A stretch of DNA of 64,000 nucleotides from Tritrichomonas foetus (GCA_001839685.1 MLAK01000325.1:116859-180858); one strand, 5' to 3'; positions 31,101 to 43,500 are shown, counted from the first letter of the stretch. Notes: a model not told the origin generated them from the sequence alone. Made by a program: numbers and translations.

Positions 31101-31775
31101 CGACTCTGAAAAAATGAATCGCAGTTTGTCCAAAAAAGCAATCAAAAATTCGTGAGCATCTTGCTCAATAAATAAATCATCATTTGACCAACCAAATGAT
31201 TCTGTGAGTTCTCTTGCGTCAGCCGGTGATGAAATATCACTCATCATTGCAAAAAGTCTTTGTAAAGAAGAAATAATATCTGGTGGATTTTTGTTTGTTT
31301 CGTTTGAGGGAAAAGAAAAAACTAGTTCTCGAAATTTTGGTATGTTATAAAGCATTTGAAGAATTGCATTCAAATAACAAATATAGCCTGGATTGATGAG
31401 GCCGGTGGATATTAATTCATTCGGATATCTCGAAAAAACAAATTTAAAGTTCGCAGACGACCATCTAGTAACAACAGATAAAGGTATTTTCGTAGTATAA
31501 TCGTTGGCGAAGGATTTTGTTCGAATTGATAAATAAAACCGATTTTCAAAAACTTGGCCTTTTAAATCTTTGCTGTCAATGTATATGTCGAGTACACTGT
31601 AAAATGGAGCTTCTCCGAGTGTGGCATTTAACGAGAGGACTAAAAAATTTGTTAATTTTGGCGTAAAAATGAAAGTCGAATGCGTAGATTTATCAAAATA
31701 AATTATTTCTTGCTCAGTGATGTCTTCTTCTTCGTCAAATTCGAGATATTGCTGATAAATCACTTGAGAATTCAT
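28191..31775 (-). CDS. Ubiquitin-specific protease (peptidase C19, USP7-like layout)
   Basis: 1194 residues. It cleaves ubiquitin from proteins. The catalytic domain spans about 128-610: Cys box GLINPGYICYLNAILQMLYN (about 130-150), a long insertion, PKVLIFHLCRFTF, His box ITHQGELNTGHYYTF (about 475-490) and FNEKNVTLVDENDA, with Asn at the third triad position, which is accepted in many USPs. The last 100 residues of the catalytic region hold a Ser/Gln-rich insertion. The C-terminal half (about 640-1190) is a string of beta-grasp-like segments similar in arrangement to the ubiquitin-like tandem of USP7/Ubp15; this is an inference. It converges with the polyproline gene, with 205 bases between the stops. 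No initiator is obvious before the ATG. Confidence 0.92.
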   Translation of the reverse strand: MNSQVIYQQYLEFDEEEDITEQEIIYFDKSTHSTFIFTPKLTNFLVLSLNATLGEAPFYSVLDIYIDSKDLKGQVFENRFYLSIRTKSFANDYTTKIPLSVVTRWSSANFKFVFSRYPNELISTGLINPGYICYLNAILQMLYNIPKFRELVFSFPSNETNKNPPDIISSLQRLFAMMSDISSPADARELTESFGWSNDDLFIEQDAHEFLIAFLDKLRFIFSESPEFLNEFDSLFQGIISQNTRKTNSEQSSKDVIFNTLSLEIQKHKNLNQSLYASLCQSAVDMPKCCPKLLQAFDVIKNQTGLPIEYQSIADLLNTQKIPEQMSNENKEQNKEYDQKLSGFIYQIMTKDASADLTTECIKLKNSLHEFISSKQRLPENCHDLLHSLTSIMVNKGYNESPISKQILDFYHDGSIQNAIIFKNKFKKLPKVLIFHLCRFTFTKDGIKKNDSHFEFPLTLDLIKYTEDQKESNYELFSVITHQGELNTGHYYTFSRPTSDKYWFKFNEKNVTLVDENDAINANFGAVFNTPNRSESTALKHFASPIAHRQMNPRSLNQRAISPQQINKTPNNQRIIHDRKFSKSSTAYMLIYLHKDYINDLMNTNVQIPKSLQIYQSNNIQKPKEKYLQPANINFQILTEKEISENIEKDHFCLSKEFNNVKIITLPRSLTTEDLYKEVSKQYNIDTFRLWHCSLGFIPKNILSCDHSSLKNYSYYDSLLYMETGVGPNESNFFGQCKFFILFFNPDSPKDVKYIGVIESNINHIVSSIFPILKEKMNTEKEFDVFCENKPFIAHYLKPELTFCDQKVASGSILIIQFSQAEKYYDFSLIHYPDAQSYTKLANVRPHSVEYYYQMMYNSIDITFHRFYEEKHITLRIPIFLSIKELTKILGLAFLSENIQKNESFNHEIFNKEISENQNHIISTLNQETLKKNNLNVKYDDYYVQFFHVIWNDGLMYPSSTPVDIEKSKYVGNLFPLHSKHTDIFFEIFPQEKLQTHFTHRIEISEDSLIPTKMLQILIPNKATIKQVAGMVEINDLTNYRVLMILNGKIVKQADPNDLITKDYYIIRFDRIQNDQKQILDHKINMIPVFYGVKRDNRVLTFGIPFMFLVKENDNHNSVLERLNQSSVFMKPDKSTEYLIITPLFDIRYNFTIDNLYQASCNNLCLCIVTRNIDVKSILKMQNSCTDRQLRIYT

Positions 31776-31965
31776 TCTGTCAAATTTTTGATGTCAGAAA
31801 ATTGAGGCATTTCCCAATTCATTGATCCATTTATGGTGAAATTTAGCCACACAATTTTATACATCTTATGTGGTTAATTAACAAATAGTTAACATCCTAA
31901 AAGATCCCTTCTAGAAACAAACATGAATGGTGAATTTAATGTGAATTAATTAAATGCATAAATAG

Positions 31966-31971
31966 TCATTC
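31966..31971 (+). promoter_or_regulatory. Candidate initiator of the 309-residue gene
   Basis: TCATTC directly precedes the ATG (TCATTCATG). It fits TCA-Y-W and implies an almost leaderless mRNA. Confidence 0.45.
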
Positions 31972-32901
31972 ATGCAATATGTTTTGAACCTTCTTGAAAG
32001 CGTTGATACATCATCTTATCATAGGATCTTCATCTTTTTTAATTCATATCTTGCAACAAACAACAAAGATGTTTTATCAAATTTTAAACTTTTTTATGCA
32101 TTCTTTTGCAAAATCCTGGATGACCAACAAACAATTGAAAGTTGTCTTCTTACAAAAAGATTAATAAGTGACATATATGAAAACAATAATATCATTGGAT
32201 CAACATCAAAATATTATATCATTAAATTCTTCTATAAATTCCTTATCAAATCAAAAAGTATTCAAAATGATGATGCATTTACTATGAATTTCATTAATGA
32301 TAAAGACTTAATAAGCACCATGATTTTTTTGTTTCAGTCTGTTTCTGATTCAGATTTTTTCGATTCAAAATTTCTCTTCCTTTTTTTGAAGATTCTCACT
32401 CATACAAAGAACAAAAACATACTAAATTTAATTGAGAATACCCAACAAGATGTCATTAATCGAATAGTAAAATTAGTGATTGAAGAAAACAATACAAAAA
32501 TCATCGAAGTTTTAATTTTGGGCATTTTAGATTCAAATGAAGAAATTATTTCTTTTATTGTTTCAATTATGAATTCTGTAATTACACAAAATGAAAATTT
32601 GATTGTTAATTTCATTCCTTACACAAGTTTTATTCGTTGTCAAAATGCATTCAAATATAGCCTCAATAAATTCAATTTCATTTTAGAGAAAATAAACAAT
32701 TTTCAATCGAATGAAATTTTAAATCTCACTGAAACCCATTCATCACTTGCTAAGAAAATTTACAAGAATGAAAATATGATGAATATTGATGATTTTGATT
32801 TATCAAATATTGAATTTGCAATTCAACAACTACCAAAGAAAATGCAGCAGATTGCAAGGCGACAGTCAGTTCCTCCACAAAAAAGAAGACTTTCAGTTTG
32901 A
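31972..32901 (+). CDS. Hypothetical helical-repeat protein
   Basis: 309 residues, Ile/Leu/Phe/Asn-rich, made of successive amphipathic helices (for example DSKFLFLFLKILTHTKNKNI, TKIIEVLILGILDSNEEIIS). The pattern suggests an ARM/HEAT-like solenoid, but I recognise no specific family. The C terminus is basic (ARRQSVPPQKRRLSV) and has two RxxSV-type sites that basophilic kinases could use. It is divergent to the USP gene, with 196 bases between their start codons. An initiator touches the ATG. The function is unknown. Confidence 0.7.
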   Translation: MQYVLNLLESVDTSSYHRIFIFFNSYLATNNKDVLSNFKLFYAFFCKILDDQQTIESCLLTKRLISDIYENNNIIGSTSKYYIIKFFYKFLIKSKSIQNDDAFTMNFINDKDLISTMIFLFQSVSDSDFFDSKFLFLFLKILTHTKNKNILNLIENTQQDVINRIVKLVIEENNTKIIEVLILGILDSNEEIISFIVSIMNSVITQNENLIVNFIPYTSFIRCQNAFKYSLNKFNFILEKINNFQSNEILNLTETHSSLAKKIYKNENMMNIDDFDLSNIEFAIQQLPKKMQQIARRQSVPPQKRRLSV

Positions 32902-33435
32902 TTTCATTTATACACAAAATATTTAATCGAGTTCACATAATTCATATTACAAAACAAACAACAAAATAAAACACATTTGGAACTAATGAAACACATTTTA
33001 AGCAAACGAAATATCACAAAGTTACAAACTGAATATGAAAAATGTGGAATGGTATTGATGATCAAAAAATCCCATATTTTAAAATGAGAATATAACTAAT
33101 GTATGATTAGGAAAAATTCTGACTCTTAAATTATGCTTTATTATTGATAATAAAAAGACTTTACACTCTCGAAAATGAATTTTTCTTTTATTTAGATCAA
33201 ATAATTGTTTATTTGTTCTGAATTCACGTTTTGCGAAGAACATGTGTATTTCCACCTACATTACATTAAGTAATAGAAATATATCAAATTAAATATAAAT
33301 GATAAGAGAAAAAACTGGTGAATTTTTTACAAGCGATTGCAATTTTTGAATGGAGACAAACTTTTTAAATGACACTCCTATCAAATAAACGTATTACCCG
33401 ATAATAAACGGTTCCTCGAAAATAAACGGTTCCTG
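32902..33435. other. Intergenic, with a 14-bp direct repeat before the next gene
   Basis: AT-rich spacer. Just before the next ATG the sequence AATAAACGGTTCCT appears twice (about 33403 and 33421). No gene is seen. The twin motif may be a promoter element. Confidence 0.4.
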
Positions 33436-36400
33436 ATGAAAAAGGCACTCCAGGACACATTTAATCGTAGATGTGACCGCTTTATACAATCATTGGAACG
33501 TGTAATAACATCTGTTGCATCTGATAAATATATCAGACAAATGTTTGAAGATCAAAGATCAGCAATATACATCCCAGATCGAATTTGTGAGCTTATTGAT
33601 CACATTCTGGCAGACGATCGAGAGGAAGTTATTTTTGAATTAATGAGGAAAATAAAATCCATTGAATATTTTTTTGATAAAAAATATTTAAAGAAAATTG
33701 AAGAAATCGGTGCTAAACACATCGATGATATAAATAACAAAAAACAAACATCGAAACCCAAAAAAGACATGGAAACATTTTATAACATTTTGAGTCTTCA
33801 ATTGAAAGCGATTTCTGGAAACAATGAATACAAAGAACTTAAATCATCTTTAAAAGATATAAAATTTTCATTATCTACAATGGAATCTGATTTTCAAAGA
33901 ATTCTTCTCAAATCAAAACAAAGAGCAATTCAAGCTTGTCAGATTTACCAAATGAAAATTGAACAAATATATTCTGAAAAATTAAAGCGAGCCAAATTCC
34001 TGATTAAAGAGCAAAGAATTACAATTGAACGATTATCTGCAAACACTTCACCACATGATTCACCTCGAGGTTTACAATTTTCCAATTCTCCAATTTCTCA
34101 AGGGTCTTATGATTCGCCTCATTTACACAATTCTCCTAATTCACAACATTCTCTTTCAAACTCATCTAATTTGATTCAAGAAAATGAAAGGCTGAAAGAA
34201 AAGTTGCAAAATTCCGAAAAACAAGTTTCAATATCAATGGAAATGATTATGCAACTTCAACAACAACTCATAAATTTGAAGGATGATTTTTCGATAGTTC
34301 AAGGTGAGAAAAATCAATTAGAAATTGCAAATAATGATTTTTCTAATTTAAATTCTCAATTGGAAGAGAAAATAAAAGCTTTAAAACAAGAAATTCTTTT
34401 ATTCACAGAAGAAAACAATCTTTTAAAATTACAAAATGAACAGAAAATTCATAAATCTAATTATCATAATGAAACAAAAAATGATTTTAACGATAATGAT
34501 AGCAGAAAAAGCTATCGTAGCCAAGAAAGTGACAAGTCTCATGAATCACATCGTCGTTCAAGTTTTTCAAAAAGTTTTAAATTTTCTTCAAAAGAGTTTG
34601 AAAATCATGAAATTCTAGCTATAATGGAAAAGCTACAAAACGATAAAAAACAAGTTATTGCCGAATTTAAACTATTGCGAAAAGAAAATGAAAGTTTGAA
34701 GAAATCTCTTGAATATTATGAAAAAAGTTTAATGAAAACATCAGAAAAAAATAAAAAACTAGAAAATCAAATATATTTATTAAATGAAGAATATAAATCT
34801 ATGAAAACCAATAAACTTGAATCTGCCTATAATGAAAATATTGAAAAATTAAATACTAAAATTAATCATCTGAAAGAACATATTTCAATCATCCAGAAAC
34901 AAAATGATGAAATGCAAGCTCAGATTAATAACCAAATTGTTAATCAACAGTCCAGCCAAAACCAACAAAAAATTTCCTCAGATGAATTATTGAGTGATAA
35001 ATTCAAAGAAAATTCAAGAAATAATATTAATATTTCTAATCTAAAGAAATTATTTGGAACTAGTGATGAATTAGAATTATTTACGAAAATTTCGGCACTT
35101 TATGCTGAAAAAACAAAAGTCAGTGAACTTTTGCATCGGTCGATATATTCTGATCAAACAATACCGATAAATTCACTCATTCAAACACAAAATGCAATCA
35201 TGTCATTATTACATATTTCTGATTCTACAAAAATTATTTCTGAAATTCAAATTTTACAATCACAGAGCAAAGCTGCCAACATTTCTCTAGAATCCTCCCA
35301 AATAATAAAAGATATTGAAGGAATTATTTGCAATAACTTAAACAGAAATAACAATAACTTAAACAATTCATTTAGTGAAATAGATCTGAAAGAATCTATT
35401 CGGTCTTTAGTTCGACATAAACAAATTTTTGAAACACTTTGTTCGAATTGTGGATTAACAAATGATGCTTCTGCAATACAATCTCTTCAAAAATCTTTTC
35501 AATCATTGAAAGAAATATCAGAAATACTCAATGTGAAAACACCACAATTGTTAAAAAGTTCAATTCAAAATTTAGTCGAAAATCAAAAATATCTTCAAAA
35601 AGCTTGTAATTTCTTGAAAATAACAGACGAAAGTAGTCTTCTTGACATTATTTCAAATCTTTTAGATATCAAAAATCACTATAATGAAATTTTAAAGAAA
35701 TTAAACATTATTGATGAATCAAAACTCTTTAATAAAATGAATTCTTTTATTCAAGATCAAGTGATCCTTGATGAAATATGTGATGAGTTAAATTCAGATA
35801 AAACATCAATTCACAGTGAAATCGAAAAACTTCAAAATATTCAAAAATTGCATCATAAAGTAATTTCTTTGTTGAATTTAAATCTAAGAAATTCTGATTT
35901 AAAATTTGATGCTGGAAATAATAGCGAAAATTCTTTAATCAAAGAAATTCAAGGATTAATTCGATGTAAAAAAGCATTGGATAAATTAAATATTGAATCA
36001 AATGACGAAACCAGTTTAATGAAAGAAATTCAATCTTTAATTGACATCAAAGATCAATTTAAAGAAATTACTGCTTTATTGTCTAACATATCACAAACAG
36101 AAAATAATTCATCGTTATTAAGTTTTGAACAACAATTGAATTCTCTTGGAGATTCACCAAGTTCTTTCGAATTATTGAAGAATTTAAATCAATCAAATCC
36201 TTCCCATAAAATTCGGACAATGAACCAAATAATTAAAAATGCATGTAATATTTTAAATACACAAGATTTTAATCTATGCCAATCAATTCGGTACATCCAA
36301 AATTATTATAATACTGTATTCGATATCCTCAAGATAAGTGATTCTAATGAACTAAGTAAATGTTTAAATGAACAAAAAAATTGTACGGAAAAAATCAATT

Positions 36401-37242
36401 CAATTTTCCAGGCATTTAAAGTAAACGACATAAATCATTTAATGATAATTAAAGATAAAATTGAATCAATGGAAAAAAATTTAAACTCAATATCAAAAGT
36501 TGTTGGAAAACCAGATCATGAAATTGAAAGCTATTTAATTGATCTCAATTATAAAATTGATGAAACTTCTTTATTTTTCAAAAAATTATTAACTTTGATC
36601 ATTGGAAGCTCTTTTTGTTTCGAGATTAATTTTCCTTTATCAAAACAGGCACAAAATCAACTGTTTTCAATAGTTAGTGAATATAATGTTAAAAACGAGA
36701 AAAATTTTACATCAATCGAAAGAATTTTTAATAAAGCTTGCTCACATGGTTATTCAGGCGAAAATAACATTGAAGTAGTTGTCGATTTTTTAGTTGATGA
36801 GACACATAATAAACTAAGTAATGCTTATTCAAATGCTAAAAATATTTTCGAAATGAATATTGAGCAATTAAAATCTAAATATAAAGAGAAAGTTAGATTT
36901 TTGAAAAAACAAAATAATGACATGAAAAAATCTCTCGAAGAAGATGAAAAAACATCAAAACAAGAGATTTTGAACTTAAGAAAACAATTAAATGATATAA
37001 ATGAATCTCTATTAAATGAAAAGAAAATTCATCAAGAATTAATTACACTCCTAGATGGAAAAGTCGCTGATAGTGAATATCTAAAAACAAAACTTTCAGC
37101 CAAAGAGTTTTTGCTACTTGCCAAGGCAGAAAAAACGAGAAAATTTGTTGCCGAAATGACAAAGAAAAAAGAAGAAGCACAACATCTCATTGAAATGCAA
37201 AAGAAAATAAGAGAAACTGCTTTTGAACAATTTCCATTATAA
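33436..37242 (+). CDS. Large coiled-coil protein
   Basis: 1268 residues, Lys/Glu/Asn/Gln/Leu-rich. Residues about 1-100 are a compact helical head (RRCDRFIQSLERVITSVASD ... YIPDRICELIDHIL). Residues about 100-540 and 1130-1260 are strong heptad coiled coils, with a Ser/His/Pro-rich break at about 210-250 and a Ser/Arg stretch at about 355-375 (SYRSQESDKSHESHRRSSFS) that may be phosphorylated. The middle (about 540-1080) carries weakly repeated helical units of 60-70 residues, each with an 'I-x-x-L-I-x-x-K/N-x-x-L/F' core. Trichomonads have many such proteins. A structural role (cytoskeleton, centrosome or vesicle tether) is plausible but unproven. It converges with the HECT gene. Confidence 0.8.
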   Translation: MKKALQDTFNRRCDRFIQSLERVITSVASDKYIRQMFEDQRSAIYIPDRICELIDHILADDREEVIFELMRKIKSIEYFFDKKYLKKIEEIGAKHIDDINNKKQTSKPKKDMETFYNILSLQLKAISGNNEYKELKSSLKDIKFSLSTMESDFQRILLKSKQRAIQACQIYQMKIEQIYSEKLKRAKFLIKEQRITIERLSANTSPHDSPRGLQFSNSPISQGSYDSPHLHNSPNSQHSLSNSSNLIQENERLKEKLQNSEKQVSISMEMIMQLQQQLINLKDDFSIVQGEKNQLEIANNDFSNLNSQLEEKIKALKQEILLFTEENNLLKLQNEQKIHKSNYHNETKNDFNDNDSRKSYRSQESDKSHESHRRSSFSKSFKFSSKEFENHEILAIMEKLQNDKKQVIAEFKLLRKENESLKKSLEYYEKSLMKTSEKNKKLENQIYLLNEEYKSMKTNKLESAYNENIEKLNTKINHLKEHISIIQKQNDEMQAQINNQIVNQQSSQNQQKISSDELLSDKFKENSRNNINISNLKKLFGTSDELELFTKISALYAEKTKVSELLHRSIYSDQTIPINSLIQTQNAIMSLLHISDSTKIISEIQILQSQSKAANISLESSQIIKDIEGIICNNLNRNNNNLNNSFSEIDLKESIRSLVRHKQIFETLCSNCGLTNDASAIQSLQKSFQSLKEISEILNVKTPQLLKSSIQNLVENQKYLQKACNFLKITDESSLLDIISNLLDIKNHYNEILKKLNIIDESKLFNKMNSFIQDQVILDEICDELNSDKTSIHSEIEKLQNIQKLHHKVISLLNLNLRNSDLKFDAGNNSENSLIKEIQGLIRCKKALDKLNIESNDETSLMKEIQSLIDIKDQFKEITALLSNISQTENNSSLLSFEQQLNSLGDSPSSFELLKNLNQSNPSHKIRTMNQIIKNACNILNTQDFNLCQSIRYIQNYYNTVFDILKISDSNELSKCLNEQKNCTEKINSIFQAFKVNDINHLMIIKDKIESMEKNLNSISKVVGKPDHEIESYLIDLNYKIDETSLFFKKLLTLIIGSSFCFEINFPLSKQAQNQLFSIVSEYNVKNEKNFTSIERIFNKACSHGYSGENNIEVVVDFLVDETHNKLSNAYSNAKNIFEMNIEQLKSKYKEKVRFLKKQNNDMKKSLEEDEKTSKQEILNLRKQLNDINESLLNEKKIHQELITLLDGKVADSEYLKTKLSAKEFLLLAKAEKTRKFVAEMTKKKEEAQHLIEMQKKIRETAFEQFPL

Positions 37243-37595
37243 ATGTAATTACATTTTGTCTGATGTTTTATATAAATTTTGTTTGTAATTCTTAATTTTC
37301 TCTCTCTCTTTTTTTTTATTTCTTTCTTTCTTTCTTTTTTCCCCATGTTGATTATTGCTTATTGCTTTATTTTTTTTCTACTTTCATCACATCACTATTT
37401 GGCTTTTTCATATTTTTTTAACTACATTTCATAAAACATAATAAACCAATCTTTCAATATAACATTATATTTCTATGGAAAAATAGATTGCTTGTAGCAT
37501 TCTGTATGTAAGATATAGAAAATATGAAATCAATAATCGAAAACAAGTAGATAATAATATAATAAAATTCTAATACTTTTAATAGTAAATAAACA
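37243..37595. other. Convergent 3' spacer with CT microsatellite
   Basis: 353 bases between the stops of the coiled-coil and HECT genes. At 37300-37340 there is a TC/TTTC pyrimidine tract. TAAA motifs near both stops could serve as trichomonad polyadenylation signals. Confidence 0.45.
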
Positions 37596-40500
37596 TTAAG
37601 TAAATTCTTGGAGCTCTTGAATATTCGCATTTCTATCTTGATCAATATCTGCTCCAAGTGTAATTGCTGTTCTTATCTTCTTTGCCATCCACTCTTTGGA
37701 ATCATATCTTGGAATGATAATCATATTATTACACGTTGCTGCAGTTGGTAGTGGCTTTTGTGCATCAATTTTTACTACACTTCTAAATTGAATTTGTAAT
37801 TTACTTGGCCAGCTCATTCCTGGCGGTGGAAGTCCCATTCTTCCACATCCAAATTTAATGAACAACATTCTTTCTTCAGGCGTGAATTCTTCAAGAACTT
37901 CCCAAAGCATAATCGCATGCTTATCATCAGCTCGATAAGAGCAATTCTTTTTCATTTCCTTTACAGGACATTGATTATCACCACAAACAATAAGCTCGAG
38001 TTCCCATGGTGAAAGAATAATTGCTGCTGTTGCAGGGAAGAAAGAATTAAATCCTTTAGCAAGATGCTTCAATTGCTCATTAAATTCTTTCATGCGAAAT
38101 GTCTTACATCGTTGAACATATTCTAATCTTCGATCAAATGTTACTAAAACATTTGATCCACCTGGAAATAATTCAACAACATTTCCCAGAGAGTCCTGAA
38201 CTTGGAAATATAAAGAAAAGATTATTGAAAATTGATCAGGTGATGAAATTGTATCTTCACAATTTTCAATGGATATCATTAGTTGTTTAAATTGCAAATC
38301 AACATCATATATATCTTCAATAGTTACAGTTTTATTTGTCAAGTAGTTCCAAACAAACCTGGCAAATCTAAATGGTTCCTGTAACTTTGAAGTATAACAA
38401 ATTGCAATTAATACACCTGCATAGAAATATTGGCGTTTTCTTTGTTGAGTAAGTGGTGATGGATTTGGAATGAGAAGTTCTTGGTTTGTATTTGCATTAT
38501 TCACACGTTTGTTGGGATTCTGAATGAACAATTTCAATGAAGGATGCATAAGTTCCATACAAACTTCGGTGAATAAATCTCTTCCGGGTCCACCAACATC
38601 GGTTGCACCTTCACCAATTAAATCAACATGCCAAGGAACTTCTTCACGCTTCATTTTATATAACAAATATGAAGGAACTTGATCAATAAATTGATCTAAA
38701 ATTGATTTACCTGATGGATTTTGTGGATTTGAATGGAAAAGTGATGCTTTAAATCGATTCAATCTTAAATCAACTTTCGAATTTCCACTTTGATTATTTT
38801 TCATAACTATATTTCGAATATATTCTAATTTGAAATCGGTTGAAATTGCTGCTCTACACGAAGTGAATATACAGCCAAGCAGAGACTCTTGATTTCCAAA
38901 TTCTACCATTTGAATAATATCAGGTATATAGAATTCCAATTTCTTAAACAATTGAAGTCGACATCTTAACAACTGTGCAGGAATGTTAGAAATTGCAGTT
39001 TCTGACAAGAAGATTGGCTGACTTGTAACAAGTGGAAATTGTGTATAAATTGATGGAATCACTTTACAAATTCTACAAAGTGATTCATCCATTGAAACTT
39101 CCCATTTAGCTGACATAAAGTTTACATGTTGGGTAAATAATTGGTAATTCGCAATGAATGTCTCTTTTTTAGCTTTATGCGATTCAGGATAGCCATTGAA
39201 TGTTACATGAACCTTACAATCTGTATGTGTAATTTGCTTACCTGTAAATTTATCAATTAGAATAAGACGAGTGGGTGATTGGAGTTCACAACTAGAACCT
39301 GACTCAAGTATAATTGCATCATCTTCAGGATGTGAAAAGGTACGATTCAATTGATTTACTACTTTTATGGCATAGTTAGAAGGGATATTAGGTTCATCTA
39401 CAAATTCAATAGTAGGAAATTTAATATCATTGACACATTCAGTTTCATAAATTGTTGCATCATCATGAAAATAAACATCAATGCAATATGGAATGCTTTC
39501 CACCCAAGATTCTGCAATTAAATATGCTGGAAATCGAACATTGATTGGCATATTAAAGCCAAGTGCAGTACAAATAGAAATGGCTTCAATAATTAATTCA
39601 AAAAAAGGCGAGTTCGAATTTGTTTTAGATTTAACATAAGTATCATATAGATATGCAATTTCTTCAGGTGGTGATTTGGCTGTAATTTTTGATGCGGATA
39701 TGTCCAATAAAAGTAATCTTGTAAACACGGACATCGCAATAGCTTGTTGAGAACTCATGGGAAGAGGTTGCCATGAATCAAAATTGAGATTAGTTGTAAA
39801 TGATTTAAAAGAAGCTTCGATACATGGGGTAATGTCCTTTGTATCCCATTTAAAGCTAGTTAAAATTGGGGCAATTATTTCAAATGCAAAAATATTCACC
39901 AAAAAATTGTTGTTTTCCATTAAATCAGTTAATCCAGGAATTATTTGTTGTTTGAGGAAATCTTCAACAGAAGGAAACGTTTCTTTTGATGACAAAACAA
40001 TTGAAAGAATTGTAAAAATTAAATGAATCCCACCAAGTGATGATTTAATTAATGGTTCAGATAAATACTCCGTAATTGGTAAGAAACAAACCTTAAATCC
40101 ATAAGATTTACATGTAAAATTTGAAATAATCTGCAAAAATGAATCAGTTGGTAGAAATAATGTACAATCGGAAACCGGATCTTTAATTGAATAGTCTGAA
40201 AGTTTAATTGTTATATTTTGAGAAGTTTTAGGATGAATTACTGGAATGAAACCAGTTGAAGATCTTGGAAGTAGAATATCTGTGGATAAGTCAAAAGATT
40301 GAACTGGATGGATTGATTCATAAATAAATCTATTGGGAACAAGATTGAACATATCTTCCCTTGTTGAATAAGGTGATTGAGATATGTGACTTATTGCATT
40401 TTGAAGAATGTTTGAAAGTACAGGCTCAATTATTTTCGGATATGTATAAATTAATGCTCGTATGAATCGTGTGAAATTATGAGTATTACAAGGACAAATA

Positions 40501-43500
40501 TACATTACATTCTCGTCTTTTTGATGATTATTGGTAAAAATAAAATCAGTTGGGCGAATAATATTCCATTTTTTTGAAACTTTGGGCGTATGAATAAATT
40601 TAAATACTTCATAGAAATTGAGATTAAATATTTCATTGATTTGTGATTGACAGAAAAAGATGTCTAATTTGTTTTTCAACCTGAAAAAATCGGTAAAAAT
40701 CAAAGATAAGATCCGAGACATTCGAATAATATATTCTTTTGCATATGAATATAGTTTATTTTGATTTTTGTTGATTATTGTTGGCGCTATTGCTGTTAAC
40801 ATGTTTTTATTGTTTGATTGTAATAATGTATAAGAAGCAGATTCCACTAATTTTATAAATGATATTTCAATTGAATCAATAAAACGACTATCAATGATAA
40901 ATTGGGTTTTAGCATTAAGTGCTGGATCAAATGTTTCAACTGTAACATTAAAATAGTCTTGTCTTGGAATTGTTTCGACATTGGTTACAATTCCATATTT
41001 ATTTACATTAATTTGTGCATTTAATGGAAGATTATCGAATGCAGAGTCTTGCGATTGTGATTTACTTAACACTCTTCTGGCAATATAAACAGGTTCACCA
41101 ATGAAAAAACTCTCTCCTAATAGATTTTCATGAAGATCGATGAATTCATGCTGGCTGTTGTCATCATTCTTTATTGCATTATTTGTGTCTTGGAAAGTGG
41201 TCAATTTCGATTTAGAATCATTTATTCGTGATTTAGGAACTTCCCAAAAAGCTGAACCAGACTGAATAAATTTATCATATTCTTCATCATCGAACATATA
41301 AGTTGTTGGTTTTGCATGCGGTTGAGTGGGCACTGTAACTTTGAAATGTTCAAGACAATCAAAAGCCAAATTAAATTCTTTGTGCTTCGCAATATCAGTG
41401 ATGAACATTTTATGACCAAAATTATATTCTAAAATAGCTGAGCATTGAGATGTTATTATAACAGGAACAAAGTTATCTATTGGTGGTAACTGTAATGACT
41501 TATTGACAGTCTCCCCATTTACAAAAAATATGATTTGATCACGTGTATATCCACACCCTATTATATCTCCTTCATTAATAGTAAGTTTATTATTGTGCTT
41601 TGGGCGTGTTAAAGGTGAAACTAACGAATTTAATAAACTAAGGCCATAGAAATCTGATTTGAATGTTGTGGTTTGCTTATCAAACAATCCAATTGAGATA
41701 TCATTATTGCTTTTAGAACAAATTTTAATTTCAAAATAGAACAAAGATTTATTAGAAATGACTTTATCACCAACAAAAATATTGAGTGGATCTGAATTGG
41801 ATACAATTCGATAATTGTTTTCACATGTTCCTCTAATTAAAGGAAGAAAAACTTGTGGAGAGTCATCATTGAATATGAGAGAATATGGCAACTTTTTTTC
41901 GTGAATTTTGAATGTATTTTTAATATTTGCGATTTTAATTATGGCTTGGCTAATTTTGTTCATTAAGCATTCTAAATGCCGATTTTTGTTTCTGTTTGTT
42001 TGCTTGGCAGCACAATCCAAAAATGGTATTAAATTCGATAATTGAATATTTTGTATTAACACTTCCATATTTTGAGCATTTTGAAGTGAAATTGTCAAAA
42101 ACCCAATAAACGAAGAAGCAAAAATGGAATATTCAGGTGATGGAAAATCATCAATCATTTTATTAATTTCTTTTTGAATGTTGATGAAAAATCCGGCTTC
42201 ATCAACATTAATTAAGAAATCATTTGGATTTGCAGATATTCTTATTGATGGAACTCTAATTAGTTGTTTATCATAAAATGTATTTTCTATAAAATTATCA
42301 TCTAAAGTACGCATGTTACCAGAAACTGGTTCATATGATGATATTCTAACATATTTTGTATTCGCTTTTTCATGTTGAATTACATAGCCAGAATTATGGA
42401 AAGAAGAAATTTCTTTCCCAAGAGTTATAAAAATAGCAGTTATTTCATAGTTGTCAATATATTCGATAAATTGAGAATTTTCCATTACATTGGAAAAAAT
42501 TTGATGGAAAATTTTAATGACTGTGTTCTGAACTTTTGAATGCTGCTTTATAGAAAGTCTTAAAAATGCCACCATTTCTTCAGCAACAACCAAATGACTT
42601 TCAAAATTTGACTTGTCTTCAATAATTAAGCACCCATGCCCATAAAATGAACTTCCAATAGCCTTAAGTAAAAAGTAAACAAATTGTTCAAAATTGAACT
42701 TCTGATTATTAATTTCGACATCAAAACCATCCGATCCTTTTCTAACAAGAGTATTTGAAAGCCAATTTAATGTAGCAATAATTACTCTCGGTGATGTATG
42801 ATGAAAACAAGAAACAATATTTGAAAATGATGTATTTTGATAATCACCGTTTTGAGTTAAATATGATAAAAGTAAGATTGCATTATTCTTGCAAAATTCT
42901 TGTTTATTTGTTGCTACCAAATTTAATAAAAAATCGAAAATTTCTTGAGATGAATATTCAATTGTCCATAAGCCAATAAAACGCCACAGACATGAAAATG
43001 TAATAAATGATTCAATTGAATCTACAAGATAGTTCATAATATATTTGACTAAACTGAAATATGATGGTAAAAGTTTTTGATATGGAATGATATCGGAAAT
43101 ACTGACTGCAATCATTTGAATAAACATCATTCTAGTGAAACAAGATTCTTTTTTATCAACGATTCGTGAAATCAGCAATTCAAATATTTTTGAAAATTTT
43201 AAAGTCATTTCTTCATGCATTTCTGTTTTCACACTTTTTACATCAGATTGATCCGAAATATCTTGTAAAGAGGATCGAAGGGGATCAAAAAATGACAATT
43301 GAGTTGTATAATAAGTCTTAGAGTTATCAATCATTTTAATTAAAAAAGACATAGCATGTAAACGAATTTCCATTCTTCGAGTTTGTTGTTCAACCATTCT
43401 ACTTAAATTAACCATTAATAAATTTGATGATAAAAATGAAATGAGTTCATCTACAGTTTTCTCAATTGAAGATGGATCATAATTTGCTTTTTCATTAAAA

